Part shown: piece after piece, positions 1 through 7,922 of the stretch | Numbering within the stretch: the stretch's first letter is position 1 | How the letters are laid out: each line of letters begins with the position of its first letter | Source: Conexibacter sp. CPCC 206217 | Lineage (GTDB): Bacteria; Actinomycetota; Thermoleophilia; Solirubrobacterales; Solirubrobacteraceae | Direction: 5' to 3' | Assembly (NCBI RefSeq): GCF_030646165.1 | Contig: NZ_JAUTDO010000007.1 | Location: forward strand, 1-64,000 | DNA: 64,000 bases | Position numbers and translations under genes: made by a program | The notes under the pieces: generated by a model | Database searches by the model: none | Seen by the model: only the letters and a program-made list of their open reading frames with translations | Told to the model about the DNA's origin: nothing

Positions 1-330
1 CGGGTGGTCGAGCGGGAAGCCGTAGGAGCGCGGGTGGTCGCCGACGTCGTCCAGGCGCAGCGGTCTCGGGTCGTTGATCAGCACGCCCAGCACGCCGCGC
101 CCGCGCGGCAGTGCGCCGATCGCGCCATGCGCCTCGGGCGGGATCCCGACCGTCAGGAAGCGCTCCAGTTCGGTGCGGTCGTCGTCGAGGATCCCGAGCG
201 CCGCGTATCTCGCGCCCGTCAGCGCTCGCGACTCCTCCAGCACGCGTTGCAGCAGCGTCTCCAGATCCAGCTCGGAGACCACCGAGCGGCCGACTTCGAG
301 GATCCGCCGCAGGCGCTGTTCGTCGAGCAT
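1..330 (-). CDS. GAF-domain sensor histidine kinase, N-terminal part (DevS/DosS-like), cut by window edge
   Basis: Reading the minus strand from ATG at 330 gives an open frame of 110 codons that runs off the window. It begins MLDEQRLRRILEVGRSVVSE and continues with the pattern of the first GAF domain of DevS/DosS-type kinases: ESRALTGARYAALGIL near residues 30-45, then IGALPRGRGVLGVLI and a final SYGFPLDHP. Proteins of this kind sense redox state or gases through GAF domains and phosphorylate a LuxR-type regulator, but the kinase domain lies outside the window, so that half is inferred. A TAGAGT hexamer at 339-344 on the same strand would place the transcript start almost at the ATG. Its neighbours (stress proteins, P-type ATPase, kinase fusion) match hypoxia-regulon content. 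Confidence 0.8.
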   Translation of the reverse strand, partial: MLDEQRLRRILEVGRSVVSELDLETLLQRVLEESRALTGARYAALGILDDDRTELERFLTVGIPPEAHGAIGALPRGRGVLGVLINDPRPLRLDDVGDHPRSYGFPLDHP

Positions 331-338
331 CGTCGCTC

Positions 339-344
339 ACTCTA
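339..344 (-). promoter_or_regulatory. Candidate -10 (TAGAGT) for the GAF kinase
   Basis: On the minus strand TAGAGT lies 8 bases before the ATG at 330, which would give a nearly leaderless mRNA. It resembles the TAGCGT hexamers of the neighbouring stress genes. No -35 is evident. Confidence 0.35.
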
Positions 345-407
345 CGCGCGTGCACGCGGCGATCAAGCCGCTTCACCGAACGTTCGCGCGGTGATCGCGC
401 CGCGGCT

Positions 408-422
408 GCGTAGTTCACCGGA
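408..422. promoter_or_regulatory. Possible copy of the 15-bp box shared by stress genes
   Basis: GCGTAGTTCACCGGA fits loosely the pattern SCGTAS-N-TT-C-half-site seen before three plus-strand genes further on (4033, 6823, 9079). It lies between the divergent GAF kinase and P-type ATPase. About 59 bases downstream is GAGACT, a poor match to TAGCGT, so this copy is the weakest of the four. Confidence 0.3.
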
Positions 423-476
423 TCGCATGCGGATCGTTGCGGATGTGCGGGGCGGCGGCGCGCGGCGAGACTTGCC

Positions 477-2417
477 GTGATGCCGGAGACCGGAGCTTCT
501 TCAACCCGCATTCGCCGGGCCGCACCGGAATCGGCTGCAGCGGCCGCGCTGGTCGGTACCGTGGCGGGAGGCCTCTGCCATCTCGCAAACGCGTCCGACG
601 CCGGCGACGCGCTGTGGACGGTCACGATCGCCGCGACGCTCGTGCCGCTGACGTGGTCCGTCGCGCGGGCACTGCTGCACGGCGACGCGGGCGTTGACGT
701 GATCGCGCTGCTGGCGATGGCCGGCGCGCTGATCGGCGGTGAGCTGCTCGCCGGCGCCGTCATCGCGGTGATGCTGGCCGGTGGCAACGCGCTGGAGGCC
801 GATGCCGACGGCCGTGCGCGGCGGGAGCTGACAGCGCTGCTGCGGCGCGCGCCGCAGATCGCACACCGTCACGACGGCGAGCGGTGGGTCGAGATCCCGG
901 TCGAGACGGTCGCTCCCGCTGACGTGCTGCTCGTGCGCGCGGGCGAGCTGGTCCCGGTCGACGGGGTCGTGCAGAGCGAGCGCGCGTCGATCGACGCCGC
1001 CGCGATCACGGGCGAGGCGCTGCCGATCGCGGTGGCGCGCGGCCAGGCCGTTCGCAGCGGCACGGCGAACGCCGGCGACGCATTCGAGTTGCGCGCGACC
1101 CGCGGCGCGGCCGACAGCTCGTACGCCGCGCTGGTGAGACTGGTGCGCGCGGCGGAGCGCGAGAAGCCGCCGTTCACACGGCTGGCGGACAGGTACGCGC
1201 TGATCTTCCTGCCCGTGGCGCTGACGCTGGCGGGGCTGGCGTGGGCGCTGAGCGGGGAGGCGGTGCGCGCGCTCGCCGTGCTCGTCGTGGCGACGCCGTG
1301 TCCGCTGATCCTGGCGGCGCCGATCGCGCTCGTCTCGGGTCTCTCGCGCGCCGCCGCCGAAGGAATCGTGCTGAAGGGCGGGACCGCGTTGGAGCGGCTC
1401 GGCAGCGCGCGCACCGTGCTGCTCGACAAGACCGGGACGCTGACGCGCGGCCAGCCGGCGGTGGAGCGGGTGCTCGCGTATGACGGCCGCTCCGACGACG
1501 AGCTGCTGACGCTCGCCGCGTCGGTCGATCAGCTCTCGGCGCACGTGCTCGCGGACGGGATCGTGCACGACGCCGAGCGGCGCGGCCTGACGCTGCCGGC
1601 GCCGCACGATGCGCGTGAGCAACCCGGCGACGGGATCGTCGCGCAGGTGGACGGCCGACGCGTCGGTGTCGGCGGCCGCGCCTGGCTCGTCGCACAGGGC
1701 TTTCATGCGACGAACGGCTCCGCTGCCGTTGGCACCGCTGCCGCGAGCTCCGCTGCCGCATCGGCTCGGAGCGTCGCGCGCGCCGCGTCGGTGCGGGAGC
1801 CGCCGCACGCCCCGCCCGGCCGCGCGCTCGTGCACGTCGGCGTCGGCGACCAGCTCGCCGGGGTGCTCGTGATGGCCGACCGGCTGCGACCGGATGCGGC
1901 GAGACTCGTGCAGGACCTGCACGCGGCGGGCGTGCGACAGGTGGCGATGGTCACCGGCGACGTCGCTGCCGTCGCCGAGGCGGTCGCCGAGCAGGTCGGG
2001 CTGGACCGCGTCTACGCCGAACAGTCGCCGCAGCAGAAGCTCGCGGTCGTGCGCGCGGCGCGCGAGCGGCCCGAGCTGCGGCCGGTCGTGATGGTCGGCG
2101 ACGGCGTCAACGACGCGCCCGCGCTGGCGCTCGCGGACGTCGGGATCGCGCTGGCGGGGGAGAGCCGCACGGTCTCCAGCGAGGCGGCCGATGCCGTCAT
2201 CACCGTCGACCGGATCGACCGCGTGGCGGAGGCGGTGCGGATCGGCCGGCGCACCATGCGGATCGCGCGCCAGAGCGTGATCGCCGGGATCGGGCTGAGC
2301 GTCGCCGCGATGGTCGTCGCGGCGTTCGGCTATCTGCCGCCGGTCGCCGGAGCGCTGCTGCAGGAGGCGATCGACGTCGCCGTGATCCTCAACGCGCTGC
2401 GGGCGCTGCGGCCATGA
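477..2417 (+). CDS. Heavy-metal-type (P1B) P-type ATPase
   Basis: This is an integral membrane cation pump of about 645 residues. The order is typical: TGEA actuator motif near 178, metal-site TPCP in the membrane near 273-276, phosphorylated Asp 317 in DKTGTLT, and GDGVNDAPAL in the hinge near 545. It has no N-terminal metal-binding CxxC domain. The nucleotide-domain SxHP motif reads SAHV (354-357), so Pro is lost. An Ala/Ser-rich insert of about 45 residues follows residue 410 inside the nucleotide domain. The start is GTG 477 or ATG 480; the leader is very short. It overlaps the next gene by four bases, so the two are co-transcribed. The transported metal cannot be read from sequence; the CPC class usually moves Cu, Zn, Cd or related ions. 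Membership of the hypoxia-type block is inferred from context. Confidence 0.9.
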   Translation: MMPETGASSTRIRRAAPESAAAAALVGTVAGGLCHLANASDAGDALWTVTIAATLVPLTWSVARALLHGDAGVDVIALLAMAGALIGGELLAGAVIAVMLAGGNALEADADGRARRELTALLRRAPQIAHRHDGERWVEIPVETVAPADVLLVRAGELVPVDGVVQSERASIDAAAITGEALPIAVARGQAVRSGTANAGDAFELRATRGAADSSYAALVRLVRAAEREKPPFTRLADRYALIFLPVALTLAGLAWALSGEAVRALAVLVVATPCPLILAAPIALVSGLSRAAAEGIVLKGGTALERLGSARTVLLDKTGTLTRGQPAVERVLAYDGRSDDELLTLAASVDQLSAHVLADGIVHDAERRGLTLPAPHDAREQPGDGIVAQVDGRRVGVGGRAWLVAQGFHATNGSAAVGTAAASSAAASARSVARAASVREPPHAPPGRALVHVGVGDQLAGVLVMADRLRPDAARLVQDLHAAGVRQVAMVTGDVAAVAEAVAEQVGLDRVYAEQSPQQKLAVVRAARERPELRPVVMVGDGVNDAPALALADVGIALAGESRTVSSEAADAVITVDRIDRVAEAVRIGRRTMRIARQSVIAGIGLSVAAMVVAAFGYLPPVAGALLQEAIDVAVILNALRALRP

Positions 2418-4003
2418 CGGCCACCGCGCAGCCGTTGCCTGCGGCGGTGCGGGCGCTGCTCGATCCCACGCTGCACGGCTGCGATCCCGCCTCGGTCGCG
2501 CTGCGCGAGACGCACGCCTCGTGGGTCGTGCTCGCCGGCGAGCGGGCGTACAAGGTCAAGAAGCCGATCCGTTTCGCGTTCCTGGACCAGAGCACGCTCG
2601 CCCGGCGGCGAGCCGCCTGCGAGGCCGAGCTGGCGCTGAACCGCGCGCTGGCGCCGGACGTCTACCTCGGCGTGTGTTCGCTCGCGCCGACCGGTGACGG
2701 GGAACGGCTGGGGCTCGGGCCCGCCGCGCAACCCGCAGCGGTCGAGTACGCGATCGAGATGCGGCGCTTCGACGAGTCCGCCACGCTCGCGGGACTCATC
2801 GACGGCGGCCGGCTGGAGGAGCACCACGTGCGCGCCGTCGCCGAACGACTCGCCGCATTCCATCGCGCAGCGCCAGTCGCGGCTGACCTCCCCGCGACGC
2901 CGGCCGACGCAGCCGTCGCGGCGCTGCGGCTCCTGGACGGCAACGCCGAGGAGCTGATCGAGGCGCTCGGCGACGAGCGCTCCGGCGTGCGCGGACGCGG
3001 GATGGTGGTGGCGCAATGGCGCTGCGCCTCCGCATGGGCGAGCGCCCACGCCGCGACGCTCGCCGCGCGGGCGGTCGACGGCCACGTGCGCGAGCTGCAC
3101 GGCGACCTGCGCGCCGAGCACGTCCTTCCGGGGCCGCCGGTGCGGATCGTCGATCGGCTCGAGTTCAACCGCGACTGGCGCCAGATCGACGTCGCGGACG
3201 AGCTCGCGTTCCTCGCGATGGACCTGACCGCGCTCGGCCGCCCGGACGCGGCACGCGCGCTGCTCGACGCCTACCGCGGCGCTGGGGGAGACCTCGGCGC
3301 GCCCGGTCTCGTCGCCTTCCACGCGATCCACAAGGCTCACGTGCGCGCGAAGGTCGCGCTGCTGCGCGCGGCGCAGTCCCGGCCGCCGGAGGCCGTCGCG
3401 GCACGCGCGTTGGCCGAAGCCCTGCTGGCGGTCGCGGAGCGGTTCGCGTGGCGGCTGCGACTCCCGCAGGTCCTCGTGGTCTGCGGGCCGTCGGCGAGCG
3501 GGAAGAGCTGCCTTGCGAGCGAGCTGGCGCGACGCAGCGGCCGGCCGGTGCTGTCCGCCGACGTCGTGCGCAAGCAGCTCGCCGGCATCCCCGCGACGTC
3601 GCGGGCCGACGACGCGGCCTACACACCGGAGATGAACCGCCGCACCCACCGTGCGCTCGCACGTGCTGCGACGGCGGCCTCGGAGGGCGCGATCGTCGAT
3701 GCGACCTTCCGCAACCGCGTCGACCGGGCTGCGTTCGCCGAGGCGCTGGGCGGCGACACCGGCACCGTCGTCCACATCGAGCTGACGGCGCCCGCGGCGG
3801 TCGTGCGCGAGCGCGCGCAGCGACGGCTCGCCGATCCCGGCCGCATCTCCGACGCGACGCCCGCGCGTGCGCTGTCGCAACTGGCCGAGTTCGAGCCGCT
3901 CGCCGAGGTCACGCCGGAGCGTCACCACCTGCTGCGCAGCGATCGTCCACCGGCGCAGATCGCTGACGCGCTGGCCGCGGCGCTCGACGGCGCGGCAACG
4001 TGA
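2414..4003 (+). CDS. APH-like phosphotransferase fused to AAA/zeta-like P-loop kinase (Rv2004c-like)
   Basis: The protein of 529 residues has two kinase-like halves. The N-terminal half resembles aminoglycoside phosphotransferases, with YKVKKPIRFAF near 46-56 and the catalytic-loop pattern HGDLRAEHV at 229-237. The C-terminal half is a small P-loop kinase with Walker A GPSASGKS at 358-365 followed by SADVVRKQL, as in gluconate-kinase and zeta-toxin-like proteins. The same architecture is known as the DosR-regulon protein Rv2004c of Mycobacterium tuberculosis, whose substrate is not established. It starts inside the stop codon of the P-type ATPase (ATGA). The start is fixed by that overlap. 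Function beyond phosphoryl transfer is unknown. Confidence 0.85.
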   Translation: MTATAQPLPAAVRALLDPTLHGCDPASVALRETHASWVVLAGERAYKVKKPIRFAFLDQSTLARRRAACEAELALNRALAPDVYLGVCSLAPTGDGERLGLGPAAQPAAVEYAIEMRRFDESATLAGLIDGGRLEEHHVRAVAERLAAFHRAAPVAADLPATPADAAVAALRLLDGNAEELIEALGDERSGVRGRGMVVAQWRCASAWASAHAATLAARAVDGHVRELHGDLRAEHVLPGPPVRIVDRLEFNRDWRQIDVADELAFLAMDLTALGRPDAARALLDAYRGAGGDLGAPGLVAFHAIHKAHVRAKVALLRAAQSRPPEAVAARALAEALLAVAERFAWRLRLPQVLVVCGPSASGKSCLASELARRSGRPVLSADVVRKQLAGIPATSRADDAAYTPEMNRRTHRALARAATAASEGAIVDATFRNRVDRAAFAEALGGDTGTVVHIELTAPAAVVRERAQRRLADPGRISDATPARALSQLAEFEPLAEVTPERHHLLRSDRPPAQIADALAAALDGAAT

Positions 4004-4032
4004 CGACGCCGTCCTCGTCTTGCCAGCGCGCT

Positions 4033-4098
4033 CCGTAGATTCCCGCGTCGGTACGGGCTGTCGCTGCGGATGGCGGGGATCGGCGGACGGCTTAGCGT
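4033..4098 (+). promoter_or_regulatory. Box-and-TAGCGT promoter of the first universal stress gene
   Basis: A 15-bp imperfect palindrome, CCGTAGATTCCCGCG at 4033-4047, lies 60 bases before the T of TAGCGT (4093-4098). The same box, hexamer and spacing recur before the genes at 6933 and 9212. Box plus hexamer look like an activator site and a -10; no -35 consensus is visible, which suits an activator-dependent promoter. Identity of the activator is inferred only. Confidence 0.55.
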
Positions 4099-4176
4099 GC
4101 GAGCGGTTACGTGATCGATGCGGGATGTCGGCGACCTGCGGCGTCCGCACATCCGCCCGACCCGCAAGGAGGAGCC

Positions 4177-5061
4177 ATGCTGAGAGTGATCGTGACGGGC
4201 GTCGACGGAGCCGAGGGCGGGCGCGACGCGGCTGTTCTGGCGACCGCGTTGGCGTCCGCCGACGACCCGCTGGTGCTGCTGACCGGCGTGTGGCGCGAGT
4301 CGCTGCTGCCGCTGCCGTTGCTGCTCGGTCCGCAGGTGAAGCCGCTGGAGGACGTCGAGCGGACGCTGCTCGCGGTCCGCGACGAGTATGCGCCGCGCGC
4401 GGTCACGCGTCCGCTGAGCGACCTCTCGCCGGCGCGCGCGCTGCGTCGCGCCGCGCGCGAGGAACACGCCGACCTGCTGGTGCTCGGCTCGGCGCCGTCC
4501 GCCGCGCGCGGCCACGCGCGCGCCGGTCGTGACGCTCGTCAGGCGATCGACGACGCGACGTGCCCGGTGGCGCTCGCGGCCCACGGGCTGGCGCACCTGC
4601 CGCTCGTCGTGCGGCGGATCGTCGTCGGAATCGACGGCGGCCCGGAGGCGGACGCGGCGCTTGCGCTCGCCAGCCGGCTGGCGGCATCGCTGGGCGCGCA
4701 CCTGAAGGCGGTCGCGGTCGTCGACGACAAGCTGCCGCTGCGCTTCGGCCGCTTCAGCGAAGGACTCGAGCTGCTCGAATGGGACGAGCTGATCGCACGC
4801 CAGCGTGAGCGCGCCGACGAGGTCGTCGCGCGCGCGTCGCAGTCCGACGAGGTCGCGGCGGCCGAGGTGCGAACCGGGGATCCCGACGCCGAGCTGGCGC
4901 ACGCCGCAGCGGACGCCGATCTGCTGGTGATCGGCTCGCGGCACTGGGGTCGCTTCTCGCGCGTGGTGATCGGGAGCGTCGCGGAGTCGCTGCTGCGCGA
5001 CGCACCGTGCTCGCTGCTGCTGGTGCCGCGTCCGGCGGACGAGTCCGAGAAGGCGCGATGA
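4177..5061 (+). CDS. Tandem-domain universal stress protein (UspA family)
   Basis: Two UspA folds of about 145 residues each make up this 294-residue cytoplasmic protein. The first begins LRVIVTGVDGAEGGRD, the second VRRIVVGIDGGPEADAAL. The second domain ends with GSRHWGRFSRVVIGS, the G-x2-G-x9-GS nucleotide-binding pattern; the first domain has only a degraded version (GSAPSAARGHARAG). Such tandem proteins bind ATP and are typical DosR-regulon members. The ATG at 4177 has an excellent ribosome site (AAGGAGG at 4166-4172), so in-frame starts further upstream are rejected. The stop overlaps the following ABC ATPase start by four bases. Confidence 0.9.
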   Translation: MLRVIVTGVDGAEGGRDAAVLATALASADDPLVLLTGVWRESLLPLPLLLGPQVKPLEDVERTLLAVRDEYAPRAVTRPLSDLSPARALRRAAREEHADLLVLGSAPSAARGHARAGRDARQAIDDATCPVALAAHGLAHLPLVVRRIVVGIDGGPEADAALALASRLAASLGAHLKAVAVVDDKLPLRFGRFSEGLELLEWDELIARQRERADEVVARASQSDEVAAAEVRTGDPDAELAHAAADADLLVIGSRHWGRFSRVVIGSVAESLLRDAPCSLLLVPRPADESEKAR

Positions 5062-6020
5062 CCGCGGCGCCGCACCCGGCTCCGGTACCCCCGCGGCCGT
5101 CGTCGTCGGCTCCACCGGCCGTGCCCGCGATCGAGCTGCGCGGCGTGAGCAAGCGCTACGGGCGCCAGCAGGCGCTCGCCGCGATCGACCTGCGGGTCGA
5201 GTGCGGGGAGGTGTTCGGCTTCATCGGTCCCAACGGGGCGGGCAAGACGACGACGATCCGGCTGCTGCTGGACCTGATTCGGCCCAGTGGCGGCGACGTG
5301 CGCGTGCTGGGGCTGGACGCGCGCCGCGACGGGGTCGAGGTGCGCCGTCGCGTCGGCTACCTGCCGGGCGAGCTGGCGTTGTACGAGGACCTGACCGCGG
5401 CGCAGCTGCTCGGTCACCTCGCCGCACTGCGCGGCGCCGGCGCGGCTGCGATCGCGCCGCTGGCCGAGCGGTTGTCGCTGGAGCTGGAGCGGCCGATCCG
5501 CACGCTCTCGAAGGGCAACAAGCAGAAGGTCGGGCTGGTGCAGGCGTTCATGCACCGACCCGAGCTGCTGATCCTCGACGAGCCGACCGGCGGCCTGGAC
5601 CCGCTCGTGCAGCGCGAGTTCGGGCGGATGCTGGAGGAGGCGCGCGAGCGCGGGCAGACCGTCTTCCTCTCCTCGCACGTGCTGAGCGAGGTCGACCGGC
5701 TCGCCGACCGCGTCGCGCTGGTGCGCGAGGGGCGGGTCGCGCTGGTGGACGACGTCGCGGCGCTGAAGGCGCGGCTGACGCGCCGCCTGGAGCTGCGCTT
5801 CGAGCAGCCGCCGCCGGCAGGCGCCTTCGAGCGGCTGCCCGGCGTCGCCGGCGTCGAGCATGCCGGCGCGCACGTGACGCTGACGCTCGACGGCCCGGCG
5901 GACGCGGTCGTCAAGGAGGCGGCGCGCCATCGCGTGCTGACGCTCGCCAGCCGCGAGCCCGACCTCGACGACCTGTTCCTGCAACTGCTCGACGACAGCG
6001 GAGGATCCGATGCTCGCTAG
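5058..6020 (+). CDS. ABC-2 type transporter, ATP-binding protein
   Basis: A single nucleotide-binding domain of about 320 residues with a proline-rich N-terminal tail. Walker A GPNGAGKTT lies at 57-65, a degenerate signature reads LSKGNKQKV, and Walker B is LLILDEPTGGLDP. The C-terminal part (ELRFEQPPPAGAFERLPG onward) matches the accessory domain of drug or polysaccharide exporter ATPases. The start ATG overlaps the stop of the stress gene. It must pair with the permease that starts ten bases before its end. The exported substrate is unknown; linkage to stress genes suggests a role in envelope or energy stress. Confidence 0.9.
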   Translation: MTAAPHPAPVPPRPSSSAPPAVPAIELRGVSKRYGRQQALAAIDLRVECGEVFGFIGPNGAGKTTTIRLLLDLIRPSGGDVRVLGLDARRDGVEVRRRVGYLPGELALYEDLTAAQLLGHLAALRGAGAAAIAPLAERLSLELERPIRTLSKGNKQKVGLVQAFMHRPELLILDEPTGGLDPLVQREFGRMLEEARERGQTVFLSSHVLSEVDRLADRVALVREGRVALVDDVAALKARLTRRLELRFEQPPPAGAFERLPGVAGVEHAGAHVTLTLDGPADAVVKEAARHRVLTLASREPDLDDLFLQLLDDSGGSDAR

Positions 6021-6807
6021 CGTGTTCGCCAAGACGCTGCACGACCGTCGCCGCAGCCTCGCCGGATGGAGCGCCGGGCTCGTGGTGCTGACTGCGACGA
6101 TCGTCGCCTACTGGCCGTCGGTGCGCGACAACCCGCAGCTGCAGTCGTTCTTCGACGACCTGCCCGAGGCGGCGCGCGCGCTGACCGGCGGGGCCGGCTA
6201 CAGCACCCCGGCCGGCTATCTCAACACCGAGCTGTTCGCGTTGATGATGCCGCTGCTGTTCCTCGTCGTCGCGATCGGAATGGGATCGCGCGCGGTCGCC
6301 GCGGAGGAGGAGCGCGGCACGATCGACCTGCTGATGTCGATGCCGCTCACGCGCCGGCGGATGCTGCTGGAGAAGGTCGCCGGCGGCGTCGCCGTGCTGT
6401 TCGCGCTCGGGCTGGTGCTGTTCGCGTCGCTCGCGCTCGGCTCGCTGCTGAGCACGCTCGACGTCCCGCTCGGGCGCCTCGCGCAGATCTCGCTCGCGAC
6501 GGTGCTTGTCGCGCTGCCGTTCGGGGCGCTCGCGCTGGCGATCGGCTGCGCGACCGGGGCGCGTGGGCTTGCGCTCGGCCTGACGTCGGCTGCGGCTGTC
6601 GCCGCGTACATGCTGAACGCGCTCGCGCCGCTGGTCGACAGCCTCTCCTCGCTGCGCGACCTGTCGCCGTTCGCCTGGTACGCCAGCGACAGCGTGCTCG
6701 TCGGCGCCGGACTGCAGCTGTGGCGGGCGGCGCTGCTGGTAGGCGTCGCGCTGCTGCTGGCGGGCGTGGCCGCGCTCGCGCTCGAACGCCGTGACCTGCG
6801 TAGCTGA
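6010..6807 (+). CDS. ABC-2 type transporter, permease
   Basis: This 265-residue membrane protein starts MLASVFAKTLHDRRRSLAGW, the usual beginning of ABC-2 permeases, and carries about six hydrophobic segments. The cytoplasmic EEERGTIDLLMSMPLTRRRM motif after the second segment is characteristic of the family. GGAGGA just before the ATG overlaps the end of the ATPase gene, so translation is probably coupled. The soluble loop after the first helix (DNPQLQSFFDDLPEAARAL) resembles ABC-2 permeases with a short extracytoplasmic domain. Substrate unknown. Confidence 0.88.
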   Translation: MLASVFAKTLHDRRRSLAGWSAGLVVLTATIVAYWPSVRDNPQLQSFFDDLPEAARALTGGAGYSTPAGYLNTELFALMMPLLFLVVAIGMGSRAVAAEEERGTIDLLMSMPLTRRRMLLEKVAGGVAVLFALGLVLFASLALGSLLSTLDVPLGRLAQISLATVLVALPFGALALAIGCATGARGLALGLTSAAAVAAYMLNALAPLVDSLSSLRDLSPFAWYASDSVLVGAGLQLWRAALLVGVALLLAGVAALALERRDLRS

Positions 6808-6822
6808 GCGCCGGCTCGGCAT

Positions 6823-6889
6823 CCGTCGTTTCTACGGATCGGGTCTGCGGCGGGCGGCTGATGGAGCGGCGCGAGTGCGGGCGTAGCGT
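6823..6889 (+). promoter_or_regulatory. Box-and-TAGCGT promoter of the second universal stress gene
   Basis: CCGTCGTTTCTACGG (6823-6837) is a near-perfect 15-bp palindrome, extended to ATCCGT...ACGGAT at 6821-6839. It lies 61 bases before TAGCGT (6884-6889). This is the best copy of the box and defines the consensus half-site CCGTMG. Confidence 0.6.
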
Positions 6890-6932
6890 CGTCGTCACAC
6901 ATGCTGCCGACCCGCGAACCCGGAGACGAACG

Positions 6933-7922
6933 ATGCACAAGATCCTGATCGGCTACGACGGCTCCTCCCGTGGGGAGGACGCGCTGGCGCTCGGACGCGT
7001 GCTCGCGGACGCGGTCGAGACGCCCACCGTCGTCGTCGCGAACGTGTACGACGCGCTGATCCCCAAGAACGGGCGCGGCGAGCCGAGCCTGCGCGAGCAG
7101 CGCCTGCAGGCTGAGGCCGAGGAGCTGCTCGACGGGGTTCGCCGGAGGCTCCCGGACGCCGCCGAGTGGGGCTTGCGCGCGGTCCGCGGGACATCGCCGA
7201 GCGCCGGTCTGCACCGTCTTGCGAGCGAGGGCGACTTCGACGTGATCGTCGTCGGGGCGAGCCATCGGCACGGGCTCGGGCGCATCTTCGGGGGCAGCGC
7301 GACGGAGCAGACGCTGATGGGCTCGCCGCGCGCGGTCGCGGTGGCGCCGCCCGGGTACGCCGACCGCGCGGGCGAGGGCGCGCTGCGCCGCATCGGCCTC
7401 GCCTACGACGGCTCGACCGAAGCCCGCCAAGCGCTTGCGCTCGCGGCGGAGCTCGCACGCGGCAGCGCGGCGATGGTCGTCGCGATCGACGTCGCCGACA
7501 CCGTCGGCCCGCCGCTGGTCGACGCCTACGGCTACGGCAGCTACGCCGACGACATGCTCGAGCTCGCCAGCCAGCACCTCGACGGCGCGGAGCGCGAGCT
7601 GTGGCGGCACGGCATCGAGCGGATCGAGATCAAGCGTCCGGAGGGTCGCGCCGCGCACGAGCTGATCGCGGCGACCGAGCAGCTCGACCTGCTCGTGCTC
7701 GGCTCGCGCAGCCATGGGCCGTCGCTGCGCGTGCTGCTGGGAAGCGTCAGCACGGCGGTCGTGCGCGACGCGGCCTGCCCGGTGCTGCTGCACCCGCGCT
7801 CCGCCGCCCCCGACGAGCCCGCGGCGGCATCCGACCACGCGCACTCCGCGATTGCCGCCGGCGAGCGCTCGACGGCGCCCGACGGCGCGCGGTCGGTGCC
7901 AGACGTCGCGGCGACGACATGA
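6933..7922 (+). CDS. Tandem-domain universal stress protein (UspA family)
   Basis: This 329-residue protein has two UspA domains starting MHKILIGYDGSSRGEDAL and LRRIGLAYDGSTEARQAL. Both retain nucleotide-binding loops: GASHRHGLGRIFGGS in the first and GSRSHGPSLRVLLGS in the second. It ends with an Ala-rich tail of about 40 residues. ATG 6933 is chosen because GGAGACG lies at proper distance and family similarity begins there. It is preceded by its own box-type promoter and overlaps the downstream oxidoreductase by four bases. Compared with the USP at 4177, both nucleotide loops are intact, so the two proteins may differ in ATP binding. Confidence 0.9.
   Translation: MHKILIGYDGSSRGEDALALGRVLADAVETPTVVVANVYDALIPKNGRGEPSLREQRLQAEAEELLDGVRRRLPDAAEWGLRAVRGTSPSAGLHRLASEGDFDVIVVGASHRHGLGRIFGGSATEQTLMGSPRAVAVAPPGYADRAGEGALRRIGLAYDGSTEARQALALAAELARGSAAMVVAIDVADTVGPPLVDAYGYGSYADDMLELASQHLDGAERELWRHGIERIEIKRPEGRAAHELIAATEQLDLLVLGSRSHGPSLRVLLGSVSTAVVRDAACPVLLHPRSAAPDEPAAASDHAHSAIAAGERSTAPDGARSVPDVAATT

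Noticed and set aside
4..480. Plus-strand open frame of 158 codons at the left edge
   Set aside because: It is the shadow of the GAF kinase fragment on the minus strand and also crosses the divergent promoter region.
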